Assembly (NCBI GenBank): GCA_033725935.1 | Contig: MU867072.1 | Coordinates: forward strand, 62,001 to 126,000 | Direction: 5' to 3' | Length of the DNA: 64,000 nucleotides | DNA from: Cladorrhinum sp. PSN259 | Taxonomy: Eukaryota; Ascomycota; Sordariomycetes; Sordariales; Podosporaceae | In this document: positions 10,687 to 22,402 of the stretch, in pieces | Numbering within the stretch: the first letter of the stretch is position 1 | Layout of the letters: each line of letters starts with the position of its first letter | Program-made: the position numbers and the translations under genes | Notes under the pieces: generated by a model | Databases searched by the model: none | Seen by the model: the letters and a program-made list of their open reading frames with translations, nothing else | Told to the model about the DNA's origin: nothing

Positions 10687-11451
10687 ATGGATGACCAGGA
10701 CAAACTGAAATCTGATATGGAGCAGATGGTCAGAGATGTGTTATCGAATATTATCATCTTTAAGCCCAGGCCCAGCTCCCAAGAGGACCGCGAGAAGCTC
10801 GTCCCAATGTTCGAAGCTGCCGATCTTACCGAGGACCAACAGTTCATGGTCTACAAGCTGTTTGCCGTTTACGGAACCAAGAGACGTGTTCTCGAGGCGA
10901 TCGATAAGAACTCGCCCGGAAAAGCATGGGTTGATACGCTCCGTATGTTCGTGACCGACAAGATCGCCGAAACTGTTGGCAGTGAGGATGGCCGTTTCCC
11001 GGCAATCAGGATCCCATCAACCAACCCCGGCATGGACCTGCTTTGCTTCCTCATTTCGACACCCCATACTCGACATACTATCGGTAACTTGGCACGCAGA
11101 GCCACGTTCGCCCAGATCGCGCTCAGTCCGGAGATGCAAGCTGAGGCCAAGCTTGGCTACTTCCATCACTGGGAGGACATGGGGGTCACACCACCGGCGA
11201 CATTTGTTCAAGAGTCGCTGTACAAAGGCCGCTCTGCAGATATGTATCACCTCCTTGGGACGTTGAGAGAAGAGGTGCCCTTCAAGGGCGATCGCACTTG
11301 TTATGACGAGCAGGACATCTTGGAGTGGATGTGCAAGGTGGACGTCAGCCTTGAAAAGCTGTCCCTGCTGGAACTATTGGAGAAGGGTTATTTCGAGCCC
11401 CAGGACTGCGTCAACTTGTACGCGAGCGTAAAGGCTTTGCCTGACAACTAG
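10687..11451 (+). CDS. Unrecognised 254-residue protein
   Basis: I do not recognise this family. The frame runs from ATG (MDDQDKLKSDMEQMVRD) to TAG without introns. Its composition is that of a soluble, mostly helical protein, with no signal peptide, membrane segment or low-complexity tract. Codon use has the GC-rich third positions of neighbouring real genes, and no comparable open frame lies opposite. The middle contains RFPAIRIPSTNPGMDLLCFL and a segment rich in His, Trp and Asp (FHHWEDMG). A lineage-restricted protein is likely. Residues 60-75 (YGTKRRVLEAI) look regular, but I assign no fold. Confidence 0.7.
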   Translation: MDDQDKLKSDMEQMVRDVLSNIIIFKPRPSSQEDREKLVPMFEAADLTEDQQFMVYKLFAVYGTKRRVLEAIDKNSPGKAWVDTLRMFVTDKIAETVGSEDGRFPAIRIPSTNPGMDLLCFLISTPHTRHTIGNLARRATFAQIALSPEMQAEAKLGYFHHWEDMGVTPPATFVQESLYKGRSADMYHLLGTLREEVPFKGDRTCYDEQDILEWMCKVDVSLEKLSLLELLEKGYFEPQDCVNLYASVKALPDN

Positions 11452-12179
11452 AGGGAAATCGCGCCCGGGAAGTTTGACCTAGCTACCTTGACCGAGCCCA
11501 CCGCAAGTCCTGGTGCTTCTTAAGGTACAGTTATACCAAGAACATCAGCGAAGTCAATGCTGATACCAATTTCAAGGCAATCACCAACAGTTCTGGTCTT
11601 GATGTACAGATGCCCGCCGCTCTTACCCTCTGGATCGGCTTGCAGTCTGTAGACGAAATGTGAATGGTCCGAATCCCGTAAACTGAACAAGAACGGTGAA
11701 GATGGTTCACTATTCCGGTTTGTGACCGATGCTAGTGACGGAGTTCGGATGTTGTTTTGGTGAAACCCAAAAAGCTTATTCTGATGTTATTTATATTCGG
11801 ATCCGAATGCGGGTTAGCCTTCTTTGCTTAGGAAATTCATGTTACTGTGGTATTGTTCTGAGTGAAGAGCATGGTCAAAGCTCGAGCCTTGGCTTACGCA
11901 CCTGCGCAGTGTCTCCAACAAAAAAGCCGAGGCATCATATCCCTGTCCTTTCCATCTCTTCCCCAGATTCATCAGATGGTCCATGCGTTCGGATTGCCGG
12001 GAGGAGCCCCACGCCCGTTTAACCACTAACATCCGGGGGGTATCATTGCCCGGTGATATAAAAAACACCATGATTCTTCAAAACTTTTGATACTATTTAA
12101 GCTTTACAGGAAATTCCATTCTTCTCAAAGTTCTCATCCCCATCCAATACTTTAATTTCCATCTGTGAAGTACCCAAAA
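11452..12179. other. Intergenic region upstream of the short-chain dehydrogenase
   Basis: No gene recognised; it should contain the 3' UTR of the left gene and the promoter of the right one. Confidence 0.5.
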
Positions 12180-13157
12180 ATGAAAATCCAAGGCCGCACC
12201 TTTGCAATCTCAGGCGGGTATGTTCATCCGTCGTCTCAACCTCACATCTCACATCATCATCCTCAACTTTCAACATCAAAACAAAAAAAAATCTAATTCT
12301 TTTATAAATCTCCAGTGCTTCCGGGCTCGGCCGCGCCCTCGCCCGCTCAATAGTATCCTCAGGCGGCAACGTAGCAATCCTGGACCTCAACCCGGACGCC
12401 GCCGCGCCCCTAATCAAGGAACTCACCCCTTCCCGCGCAATCTTCATCGAGTGCGATGTCTCAGATACCCAAAACATTGCCTCTGCCGTCGAGAAAATCA
12501 AGCAGTGGATCGCAGAGACCAAGTTGCCGCTTGGGGGGATAATCCCCGCTGCCGGTGTTGGACGGCCCGGATTGGTATTCACCCCCCCTAACTAACCTCA
12601 CACCCCCCTTCTCCTCCCCGTCTCACAAAATTTTGGTACTGATATTTCTTATATACCGCCAGATCCTCGACAAAAACTTACGCCCGGCTTCACTAGAATC
12701 CATCGACTTTCTCCTCTCAATCAACCTCCGCGGCACCCTGGACCTAACCCGCCAGCTCCTCCCTTTGCTCGCCTCCGTGACGCCCCAGGACGAAGACTCG
12801 GAACGCGGCATAGTGATAATGGTTGCCTCTTCGGCAGCATTCGAAGGGCAAATGGGCCAAGTAGCCTACGCGGCCTCCAAGGGAGCAGTAGCCAGCATGA
12901 CGCTGCCCATGGCGCGCGACTTGTCCCGCTTCGGCATCCGGGTCGTCACCATCGCTCCTTCAATGTTTGACAGCGCAATGACGGCCGTCATGTCGGATAA
13001 AGTCCGCAAGGGACTAGAAAAGGCAATGGAGTTCCCTGTTAGGCCAGGAAAGCCAGACGAGTTTGCCGCGCTGGCTAAGCATGCCATCGAGAACCCAATG
13101 TTGAATGGTGTTGTTATTAGGTTGGATGGTGCTACCAGGATGCCTAGTAAGCTCTAG
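12180..13157 (+). CDS. Short-chain dehydrogenase, 3-hydroxyacyl-CoA dehydrogenase type 2 (HSD10)-like
   Basis: NAD(P)-dependent oxidoreductase of the classical SDR family. The closest match by eye is type 2 3-hydroxyacyl-CoA/17-beta-hydroxysteroid dehydrogenase, which works in mitochondrial branched-chain and fatty-acid oxidation. Exons are 12180..12217, 12316..12574 and 12663..13157, with introns of 98 and 88 bases; the first has donor GTATGT. The product is 263 residues, the family length. The cofactor loop SGGASGLG is split by the first intron. IIPAAGVGRP stands in the NAG-motif region. The catalytic Ser lies in VASSAAFEGQ and the pair is YAASK. It lacks a clear mitochondrial presequence, so location is uncertain. 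Confidence 0.88.
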
Positions 13158-13784
13158 TTTTGTTTTCTGATCATCTTTGTATTATCTCTCCAGTTACAAG
13201 TACCTAAAAATCATGTTTTCTTTACAATAAACCACAGATGGCCACAAGCCAATATTCCTTAAACCATTTCCCACCTCCTCTCTCAACTGTTGACTGTTGA
13301 CGAGCGCAGGCTCATCTGATGAATTCCCGACAACGAAATGCCCCCTTTGTAAACATTCCAAACTTTCTTCATCATGGTTCTACCAAGGGAGACCATGCGC
13401 ACACCAGTTTCCTCCCCTCTACTCCCTTGTATTGGAGATGAGGGGAATGGAACAGTCCCAATCCAATTCCATTATCACGATTTCTCCTCACAACGGGGTA
13501 TGACACACCACCCTAATAACTTCAAAGATCCCCATGTTGATAGTTCCCTAGAAGGACCTGTTGAGAATGGGGATGACGACTCCTCGACAGCTCCCAAAGG
13601 ACCACCTAAGATCAGTCGCCATCAGGAGACGAACCAAAGCAACACTTCTGTAGTGCATGAATACATCCAACTGGACACGGAAATAAACTCTTACGATCCA
13701 GCATATCTCCCATAGGAAGAAACGCACCAAGCAGTGACGTCCATCAAATCCCTCTGCCCCCAAACCAGCACAGGTTTCGTCAGA
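13158..13784. other. Convergent intergenic region
   Basis: Lies between the stop codons of the short-chain dehydrogenase and the dsRBD-like gene. An open frame at 13374-13715 on the plus strand is low in information and not called. Confidence 0.45.
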
Positions 13785-15252
13785 TCAAGGTTGAGAAAGG
13801 GCCCGCTTGCTGGTGTCAATATCCATCTTGATTTCCATCTTCACATCCTGCTCCTGCTCTTCCTCTTCCTTGGTGGACTCTCGGACCTTTGGACGGGGGC
13901 TGAGAGAATCCTCATCAGGGCGCCACCGGTCTGTGTGAGGACGACCGCGCCATCGATCATAATGAGGCGGTGGAGTAAGTCGGACACGGGCGGGGGAGCG
14001 AACACGCTCATGCCCACGGCCTGGCGATGCCCGGCGGGCACGTGGAGAACGCGAGCGAGAGGATCTGTTTTGCCGGAGACGAGAGCCCAAAGCGAGACCG
14101 TCAAGGAAGGCACGCTGAACCTCCTCACTGTCCTTTGAGGGATCGGGCAGTTTCATGCCCAAGGTGTCGCACATCTTCTCAAAGAAGTCGGCTTGCTCTC
14201 GGGTAAGAGCACGGCGGCGGTTGCCACTGATCTGGCCAGTGCTCTCATTGGTGCTGCCATGGTTGCGGTTGGTCTCGGCGCCCGCCTTCTTGACGTCCTC
14301 ATCCTTTTGCTTGAGTGCATGTACGTTGTGGCGAACAACACGATGAAGCTCCGGTGCACGGGATCTACGCGTGAAGCCAGTGGCCACGCGAGATCCCCCA
14401 GACACACGCGTGCCAGGGAGATGGTGCCCATTTGGCCATGACTTGACGACAGGCAGTGCTCTCATGGCCGCTTGTTGTTTCGCGATTAGGGGGCTGTCGT
14501 AAACTCTTCCATCGCTGACAATAACATTGTTAGGCAAAATGACCTTGCAGGCAAATTTCCCATCTGGTGTGACGATTTCATTCCATTCAGGATTGAAGTG
14601 ACGTCGCTGGCACTCTTGAGATAGGAGTTGGGTCGCGGAAAGCGACACCTGATATTGCACGCGGGGGCTTGGTTGTGTGTAGCGACCCTGGGCCGGAGCA
14701 ACGGGAATTGTGTGCAACTGGGGTGTTCCCATGGAAGCCATAGCTGGCTGCGGCGGGACGGAGGCATTGCAGCCTTGGAAGGAGCCCCGGTAGAAGTCAT
14801 GCCCGATGCGGGGATCAGATCCGGTCGTCATCCTGCCGCCATTGTTGCCCTCAGGCACTGGATGACGAGGATCATAATGGTTGAATCCAAGCACCTCCCT
14901 TCTAAATCGGTCCTGAGGAGTCCCCTGCATGGGCAGAGGCCCAGACAGCAAGCGCTGACTAAATCGCTCAGAGGGAACATTGCCTGGATTTGAGGCATCG
15001 ACTGGACGGGAGGGCTGCTGGGCGGTGGATGAGTGGATAGTTCCTGTGTGTCACGAACATTAGCGATTCATCGCAATATTGAACATTAATTGGGCGTGAC
15101 CAACCACTCTGAGCTGTGGACGGCTGCTGGGAATTGCGCTCGCGGATCGGGAGCATACCAGACAAACCCGGTTCCTTCTTGATGTTCTGGGGAGACATTT
15201 CGTCGACCTCGGGTAAGTTCGCAAGGACAGAGTCGATGAGGTCGCCAACCAT
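13785..15252 (-). CDS. dsRNA-binding-like protein with arginine/serine-rich C-terminus
   Basis: Probably an RNA-associated nuclear protein. Exons 15105..15252 and 13785..15043 with a 61-base intron (15044..15104) give 468 residues. After a disordered N-terminal half, residues about 170-235 fit a degenerate double-stranded RNA-binding fold. The segment starts at SLSATQLLSQECQRR, continues with a strand pair (FACKVILPNNVIVSDGRVYD) and ends in an Ala/Gln-rich helix (AKQQAAMRAL). The C-terminal part is rich in Arg-Ser and Arg-Pro (SSRSRSPRARRASP), as in splicing-related proteins, then acidic. The dsRBD call is by pattern only; a fungus-specific family without RNA binding is possible. Confidence 0.65.
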
Positions 15253-15835
15253 CTCAATTCAGTTGACTTAGTTGCGGGATGTTCAACGAAGTGTTAAACA
15301 GGCGGACAAAAATCCGCGTGAAATTCGACAAAACGCGCAGAGTGTGGAAGACGATTTTCCAAATGGGTGGTAAAGTCGATTGTATTGCAATCGACCTCAA
15401 CCTTTTTGGTGAAGGATGAAGAACACTAGTCGGCAGCCCAGTGATTTCAACAAGTTTGGACAGGGCAGCTTTAGCTGTGTGAAGAATGGAGGCAGGAGCG
15501 ATCTGGTGCAGTACGCTGAGTGGTCCAAATTCTGCCCTGGAGTCGTGATCGGTGCCGACGATGTTTCGGCACAAGCTTGGGAAGGAAGAAGCAGTCCCTC
15601 CTTCTCTTTTTATCCCTGGCGGAGATTGAATAAGACTTTAATTCCTATCCTGCTGGTTCCAGCAGATGAATGCATCTTTCCGAAGCTCGGAAAACTGCAC
15701 ATTTTCGTTTGAAGATTTGGATGAAAGAAAGTTATTGATAGGCCAAGACAAAAGGGGGTTTGCTTTCTCGAACAACAATGACAACACAACGACAACAAAA
15801 GCAGCGTGTGAGTCTGCCTACCTTGGCGACGGTAT
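15253..15835. other. Intergenic region upstream of the dsRBD-like gene
   Basis: No gene recognised; it should contain the promoter of the dsRBD-like gene and the 3' flank of the 2-hydroxyacid dehydrogenase. Confidence 0.5.
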
Positions 15836-16980
15836 CTAATATAGACTCAAAGGCAGTGTCTCTCCCTTTTCCCACCTCAGGACATTCTCAACCTGCTGGG
15901 AATACCAAGCATCCAGCGTCGCCTCCTCGACGTATCCCATATGCGGAGTCAACAACACCCTGCTCCTCCCATCCTGTCCCCACTTGGTCGTCCTCCATCT
16001 GCTATCCAACGGCAGAGGCTCCCTCTCAAACACGTCCAGCGCCGCCGCTCTAATCTTTCCCTGCTCCAACGTCTCCAGCAGATCCTTCTCAACAACCAAG
16101 GGCCCTCGTGAAGTGTTGACAAAGATAGCCGAGTTCTTCATCAGGCCCAAGTCCTTGGCACCAATACTGCCCCTAGACCTCTCACCCAACACAAGATGAA
16201 TGCTAACAACATCCGCAGTGCTAAACAGATCCTCCTTGCTCACGACCTTGAACGTCTTCTCCCCATCCTCTCCGACGGCAGGGAACCCGGCCGCAACTGC
16301 CTTCTCGTCCGCTGCCTCCTGCGTCAAGTTACTGCTCCACGCAATGATCTTCATGCCAAAAGCGAGATGCATGATCTTTGCTACCGCGATGCCGAGCCTG
16401 CCCAGGCCAACCGTGCCAAAGATCTTCCCGCGCAGACATACTGCGGGGACGGTCTGCCACCCGCCGGTCTTGACTGAGAGGTCGTCTTGGGCAATGTTAC
16501 GTGCTGCAGCGAGAATCATGGCTACGCAGTGCTCGGTTGTGCTGATGGAACCTACGGAGCCGGCGTGGGCGCGGTCGACGGCACCCACGACTGGTATGCC
16601 GCGCTCTTTGAAGGTTTCGAGGTCGAGGCCGAGGTTGCGATTGCCGGTTGTGAGGAGGAGTTTGAGGTTGGGGAGGCGGGAGATGAGCTCCCGCGGGAAG
16701 GGCGTGCGTTCACGCATCGTGGCTGGGAAGCATTATTATTAATCTTCATATTACATATAATAGAAGAGGCATGCGGGAAGTACCTACAGATTATACTAAA
16801 AGGCTCAAGCCTAGCAACCAATTTGTCCTTCACATCTTGCGTGGTATCAGGGTGGTTGTATGGCGGGAGGGTATCTTTGAAGAAGGAGACCTCATACTTT
16901 GATGAGTCAAGACCCTTGAACTTGGGTTCTGAGATGCCCTGATAGTCATCAAGAACAGCAATCTTGATTGGGGCCGCCAT
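15836..16980 (-). CDS. D-isomer-specific 2-hydroxyacid dehydrogenase, NAD-binding
   Basis: Reduces 2-oxoacids or oxidises D-2-hydroxyacids with NAD(P)H; the substrate cannot be read from sequence. Exons are 16788..16980 and 15836..16722. The intron is 16723..16787 (donor GTAGGT), and the split Ser codon gives the family-typical ISTMRERTPFP junction. The product is 359 residues. The N-terminus IKIAVLDDYQGI is standard for the fungal branch. The Rossmann loop VGLGRLG is near residues 169-175. Catalytic residues are Arg at about 270 (NTSRGP), a Glu in DVFEREPL and His at about 325 (LTPHMGY). Phosphoglycerate dehydrogenase is less likely because regulatory domains are absent. Confidence 0.93.
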
Positions 16981-17998
16981 TGTGTAATAATAATGATCTC
17001 AACTGTGCCGGACGAGAATATGCAGTTTTTATTTTATTCTGAATAACTGAGTGAAAGTGTGACGGGACTGGCAGATAAGCAGTTTATACGATTTACTTAT
17101 TTGGGGTTCTTTTGACCCGCACACAGTCTCGCTGGCTGGATCCCGTTTGCCGAATGTCTCATTGCAGACGAGAAAAGGGGTGACAATGACGGGAAAGGTT
17201 CCCTCCGAAAGCCGGGCCGGTCCACGATGCCGTCATTTGCCGGCCCCGCTGAGGTGCCTACCCCGCAATTATTGCCCAATTTTCAACGCCGAACCCGCTT
17301 CCGAACGGTAATTTGTTGCGGGTTACTGTTTATCTGTATGGAATCCACTGACTGCGGGTTGTGGAGTAATTTTTTGGTGTTCTGGCCAATTCTAGACAAT
17401 CAGTCAATGAATGTTGTTGGTGATGGTGCGCCGGTGGTAGAGGAAGTTGCCAGTGATGCTACGTATTGAGAAGCAGTTTGGAGATTATATGAAGCAGCTT
17501 CAAGACTGGTATTCTGGACACATCACAGTTTGTAGTGCTCTCGTATTGAGATAAAAATATTTGTCTTTCGAGGGTTTGAAAGCCCATACTTACGCTACTT
17601 ATCTCTGAATGTTCATCATTGTTCTATAAAGAAGTTTAATGGCTTTATTACACCGGGCACTCCTATGCAAGAGTCTCCCTATGGATATACCCCTTTCAAC
17701 CCTGTCAACACATCCATCCCGTCCCATCCCGCCTACAACCCCTTTGAAAGCGGGTCCTGTGTCACCAGGTCTCTTAGTCTCCTATGATTGTCCCATGATA
17801 TTCCAGAGACCCTAGATTCCCAATTACAAGAGATATTCCCTCTGAGACGGAAATCCAAACCCCTTTCTCTCGTATGATGTCCAAGTATAATCTACTTACG
17901 ATTCTGAGTCAATCTCCGCATAGCATCACAGCATCGCTATCACGGCATTGGTGCCTCCGCGCCGGTCTTACCAACCATCTAGTCTAACAAACTACGCC

Positions 17999-18352
17999 CT
18001 ACCTTCTTTGCACCCCATATCTTGGTCTAAATGATGGATTGCCATAATCGTCATCCAGACGCAAGACCAGGGGCCAGCGTTTCTCTGGCTCGGGCCCGAT
18101 CATATACAAACGTTTAACCTTGATGACGTTCCTGTCCACCCACGCCCCAGCCTTCTCGAGCAGGGTTTCTATATCCGTAAGTTCCGACTCAATGGCTTCA
18201 ACGGCATCGCCTACAACCTCCAGAAGCGGCCGGGTCCTAGTGCCCTCCGCCAAGAAGTTGCAGGGCAGTGGGCATGGCCGTGGTCGCGGCCGTTGAGCAC
18301 CTTTGGCCAGGCACCTTGGCCAAAGGTGGCCAATATGGGGGCTAATGCCCAT
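17999..18352 (-). CDS. Doubtful small protein or 3' exon of an unrecognised gene
   Basis: A 117-codon minus-strand frame. Its last 80 codons look protein-like: an acidic helical stretch (VGDAVEAIESELTDIETLLEKAG), then a strand-rich basic end (VKRLYMIGPEPEKRWPLVLRL). The first 35 codons overlap a strong hairpin and are low complexity, so the true start or an upstream exon is unclear. No family recognised; it could be a gene remnant. Confidence 0.3.
   Translation of the reverse strand: MGISPHIGHLWPRCLAKGAQRPRPRPCPLPCNFLAEGTRTRPLLEVVGDAVEAIESELTDIETLLEKAGAWVDRNVIKVKRLYMIGPEPEKRWPLVLRLDDDYGNPSFRPRYGVQRR
18298..18328. repeat. Perfect 11-base inverted repeat, 9-base loop
   Basis: CACCTTTGGCC at 18298-18308 is the exact reverse complement of GGCCAAAGGTG at 18318-18328. 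It could be a transcript hairpin or a dyad site for a dimeric DNA-binding protein; no neighbouring sequence decides between these. Confidence 0.7.
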
Positions 18353-18654
18353 GGAATAAAAGGGGTAGTGCCCGAGGATAAAACGCCGTTTCTTGGCGTT
18401 GGTTCGAAATCACCAACACATCGTCCCATCCTTCCATGCAACCGAAGCAGGAACCAGTGGAATAACACCTGCTATCTACCAACTGGGTCTCGTTTTCCTA
18501 GACTGCACCAGCCAACCGTGCAAGGATTAGGGTGGTTACCAGGGAGGTGAGGGAATGCATGATAATCCCCCATCTCAACAACTACGCTGTCTGCCGCTTG
18601 CTTTCTTTCGCCAGCTGATCACTTGCTCCAAAAACTAGGGCTTGCTCACATACA

Positions 18655-20810
18655 ATGCAATTCCACGGTCAGAAAAACAACGACATTGAGCTTATATCTT
18701 ATCAAATCCCTCAAAATTCAAATTCAAAACGACATTTCAATGCGGGCCAGCACAGATGGCGATATTGGAAGTGGGAGATCGCCGCAGTATCGGTTGCATT
18801 GCTGTTATGATTACGATATTCGTCACCCTACACAAATTTGACAAGCATCCTACTTCTGACTGGTCTTTTGACATCAACCTCAACACGTTGACTGCACTAT
18901 TGGCCACGATCCTCCGCGCAGCATTGATATACCCGGCTGCGCAGATTATATCCCAAGAGAAATGGGGTTGGTTCGCTTCTTCACGTCAACGATTATCCGA
19001 CCTTGACGCGTTTGAAAATGGAAGCCGTGGCCCATGGGGCGCTTTGCTGCTTTCCCCCCTGATCTTCAAACATCGGCCCTTAACAATGCTTGGGATATTG
19101 ATAATCGTCCTCTCCTTGGGCGTTGGATCGTTTGTGCAACAGGCTAGCAGGACGGATGCCTGCAGTACCGAGATTACGGCTCCCACTTCGAACACGTTCA
19201 TTCCGGTAGTGCGCAACTTGACTAGATTCTTTACGAGAACAGAGGAAGTCTTGGACGGCATACCACAGGGTCCATTTTCCCAGGACCGACTTCGCTTCGA
19301 ATCCAAGGTCTCATTGTTTAGACCTGGCGGAGATGAGTCGGCCGTCAGGGCCAGCTGTTCTAGCCCATCTTGTCGCTATCCGAAATGGGGATTGCTGGAG
19401 CCAGCACGGCCTGGTTGGATGATTATGGACAACACAAAGAAGCTTCCAGTTACCCACGCAAGCATGGGAGTGTGTAGTAGCTGTGTGGATGTGTCATCAA
19501 CGGCTACTGGCAGCATCAGAACATCAAACGGCACTTCAACAGCCCATATATCCCTACCACCAGTCTTCGAATTGTCCGGGGAAAGGAACTTCACGCGAAA
19601 TGGCCTTTCAATTGATTTCCTTTCCTCATTCGACCCCAGTCAGCGCCTATTCAGAGTACTGGACATCCAGCAGCTCAACTTCATGTATAACCCCCAGGGA
19701 CAAGACTTGGATCTCCGGTGGCTAGAAGATCTTTTAGACCACACCACAGGGTACCCGGGGATTGGAAGCTTCATCATGAACTCTTCGATTGGATTCATCA
19801 GCATAATGGCCATGTCGCGGGCACCATGTTCTTCCAATCCCCAACCAGGTCAGTCGAGATGCCTCCCGAAAGACATTCGAGACCATCTTGATAAGTTGGA
19901 AACAAAGTCGCCCGCCAATGCTGGATTCGCTGCATCTACATGCGTCCTGTATCCATGCCTTCGTACTTACAACGGCGAAGTTACGGATGGAATATTCAAT
20001 CAACTTTTACTGGGAATCGGAGTTGGTGAGATCATCAGAGAGCGAAATTATGCTCTCGACTCGTCTGATACCTCATCTTTTGGGCTGGTTCAAACTCCAT
20101 GCCGTATCTCTAACAACAACTACGGAGCAGGCAACATCACCATGGCTCCTGGGGAAAGACCAGAGCGTCCGATGACACTGACAAAGTCTGGGAAAGATCT
20201 ATCCGATTATCCAAAGGAGTGTGTCTACGTGATGACCACGGCATTCGAACAGTTTCTGTACGATGAAAATATCGGCTTCTTGACAGGAGATTGCTCTACG
20301 ACAAAGGGGGGCATAGTGTGCTCGGAAGAGCCATTCGTTTCTCTTCTTGGGTCAGACATCAACGCCACGCACGACTTTATTGACACTCACATGTCCTCCT
20401 TTGCACTCTCGATATCCAATAAGCTGAGGATGGAGCAGCAGCTACTTTCTGAGGTCAGCGGAAAAGCGTTTTATCCAGACGTTTGCTTCGTGGTCGATCG
20501 CCGCTGGCTTTTGTTTCCTGCCGTCCTCACTCTTTTGGCTGCGACACTTCTCATTGTGGTGTTACTACCAATCAGGTTGCGAGATGAAGTTCCTGTATGG
20601 AAGGATTCACTGCTTCCACTAGTGTTGCAGGGAGATCACTTTGACGGACTCAGATCACAGACATTCTCCGAGACGGGTCACACAACCGGCATGCTGTTGG
20701 ATATCAATGACTTGGAAGAGAAAGCAAATAACCTACATGTGAGATTGACTGGGACGGTAAAGGGGGTAGACCATGACTCTGACCGAAATGCGCTGCTCGA
20801 ACACAACTAG
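18655..20810 (+). CDS. DUF3176 membrane protein with an apparent frameshift near the N-terminus
   Basis: Fungal integral membrane family of unknown function. The long frame (18756..20810, 684 codons) carries the family core: LTALLATILRAALIYP, the following ISQEKWGWF, a conserved SRGPWGALLL, a membrane segment LTMLGILIIVLSLGVG, a long extracellular part with several NxS/T sites and Cys, and a last membrane segment (about residue 590). The usual family opening (WxxWEIAA) lies in a different frame. It starts at ATG 18655 and includes WRYWKWEIAAVSVALLL, then stops at TGA about 18805. The two frames join with one base missing near 18785-18810. No intron fits there. This is either a real mutation or a sequence error. 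Confidence 0.8.
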
Positions 20811-21714
20811 CCTGAGGGAGGGGTCACGGTCCCTTCCACCCTTTTAGTTTACCAAGAAGAAACCAACCTACCACTCTCACAATCCATGCCAGCCCATTCT
20901 AGGTCTAGGATACGGGTTACCAAATGTAGAAGTATCACAAGAAAGTGGGCCTCGGGTGATGGCATCAACGTCCAGTGCCACGGCATCGGAAGCTTGGCTC
21001 TGGGGTACATGAAGAGACAGCTTATCTAGAGGTCTAGGGTCTGCCGTGCAGGCTTGGATGTGTCAAGGACCCTCGTGCTGCTTATTCTAATACAGATGTA
21101 CGCTGCACTCCGCAAGACGTGAATTGAACTTGAACAACACTTTGTTTTGCTCCTCAGGGGTCACTCGTTTTCTTCTAGCGGTACCTGAAACCCTAACCCT
21201 TCTATTTTCTCACCCCACCTCCTCGATTTGGAATCACTCAAAGTGGCGCTCTATGTTACTATGGTAATAAAGCTCCCCCAACCCCTCCCTGTCCGGATAT
21301 GTCAATTCCCGCCCCTCCAAAACGTCACCGATCGCAAGAGCTCCCAAGCGCATTTGGAATCATCGTCGGCGCAAGCTTTCTCCTCAGATTAATAATTCCA
21401 TCTACTTCTAACCTCGGTGTTCGATTTTCCCCCTAAGTTTTCTCCTTTCTCACAATTACCGTTCCATTGACTCATATCTCCTTCCCAATTTGATATAAAA
21501 TAAAACCCCTCTTACAACTTGAAGTTCCACAAAACCATCACTGTCGCAATCGCCCCTCCATTCTGTCGCAATTGCGCAATCGCTGTTTGATATCCACTTT
21601 AGACCCCACCAAAGCTTTCACGGCGACAGCTTCCTCTTACACGGAGCTCTCACCAAGAGGTTATATATCATCGCAAATTGCATTGCCCATATTTTTTTTT
21701 CTCTTTAAGTTTTC
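20811..21714. other. Intergenic region upstream of msrA, with a telo-box-like motif
   Basis: No gene recognised. AAACCCTAACCCT occurs near 21188-21200, about 0.5 kb upstream of the msrA start. The 3' half is pyrimidine-rich, as in fungal promoters. Confidence 0.5.
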
Positions 21715-22402
21715 ATGGCATCACTTCTCTCCCGATTTTTCCGTCCATTCTCACAAACAACTCCTTCCGCCGCCGCCAGAATGTCTTCTTCACCGGTTTC
21801 CATACCCGAGGGCGCCGAACGCGCCACAGTAGCCGCCGGCTGCTTTTGGGGCGTCGAACATCTTTATCGCAAGCACTTCTCTGATAAAGGGCTGTACGAT
21901 GCTCGTGTGGGTTATATTGGAGGAGATACCTCTGATCCCTCTTACAAAGCCGTTTGCTCTGGGAATACTGGCCGTACGTTTTCTTACCTTTTACCCCTTG
22001 CCCTTCTTTCTTCTTCCGCGCATACTAAAATTTATAATCCATAAAAAAAAAGACGCTGAAGCAACTCTCCTAATTTACGACCCGGCCAAACTTTCATACA
22101 CCCAGCTCCTCGAGTTCTTTTACAGGATGCACGACCCCACCACGCCGAACCAGCAAGGACCGGACCGGGGGAGTCAGTACCGTAGTGGTATTTTCTATCA
22201 CAACGAAGAGCAAGAAAAGATTGCACGCGACATAACGAAAAAGGTTAACGACCAGTGGTGGGGAGGGAAGGTGGTCACGGAGGTGCTGCCTGCTCAGCAG
22301 TGGTGGGATGCCGAGACGTACCACCAGGAGTATCTGATCAAGAATCCGTACGGGTATGAGTGTCCCAGTCATTTCTTGAGGACGTTTCCTGAGCTCAAGT
22401 AA
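21715..22402 (+). CDS. msrA: Peptide methionine sulfoxide reductase MsrA
   Basis: Reduces methionine-S-sulfoxide in proteins and free methionine. Exons 21715..21973 and 22053..22402, intron 21974..22052. The split codon yields SGNTGHAEAT, a strongly conserved segment. The product is 202 residues. The catalytic motif is GCFWGVEH, and the substrate-site regions FFYRMHDPTTPNQQGPD and QYRSGIF are intact. The first 22 residues (ASLLSRFFRPFSQTT..AAR) are basic, hydroxylated and lack acidic residues, like a mitochondrial presequence. An in-frame second ATG at 21781 would give a cytosolic form, so dual location through alternative starts is plausible. Confidence 0.95.

Larger units (their letters stand above)
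16981..18654. other. Long intergenic region with one doubtful frame and a hairpin
   Basis: Mostly without recognised content. It holds the doubtful minus-strand frame at 17999-18352 and the perfect inverted repeat at 18298-18328, listed separately. Confidence 0.5.
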
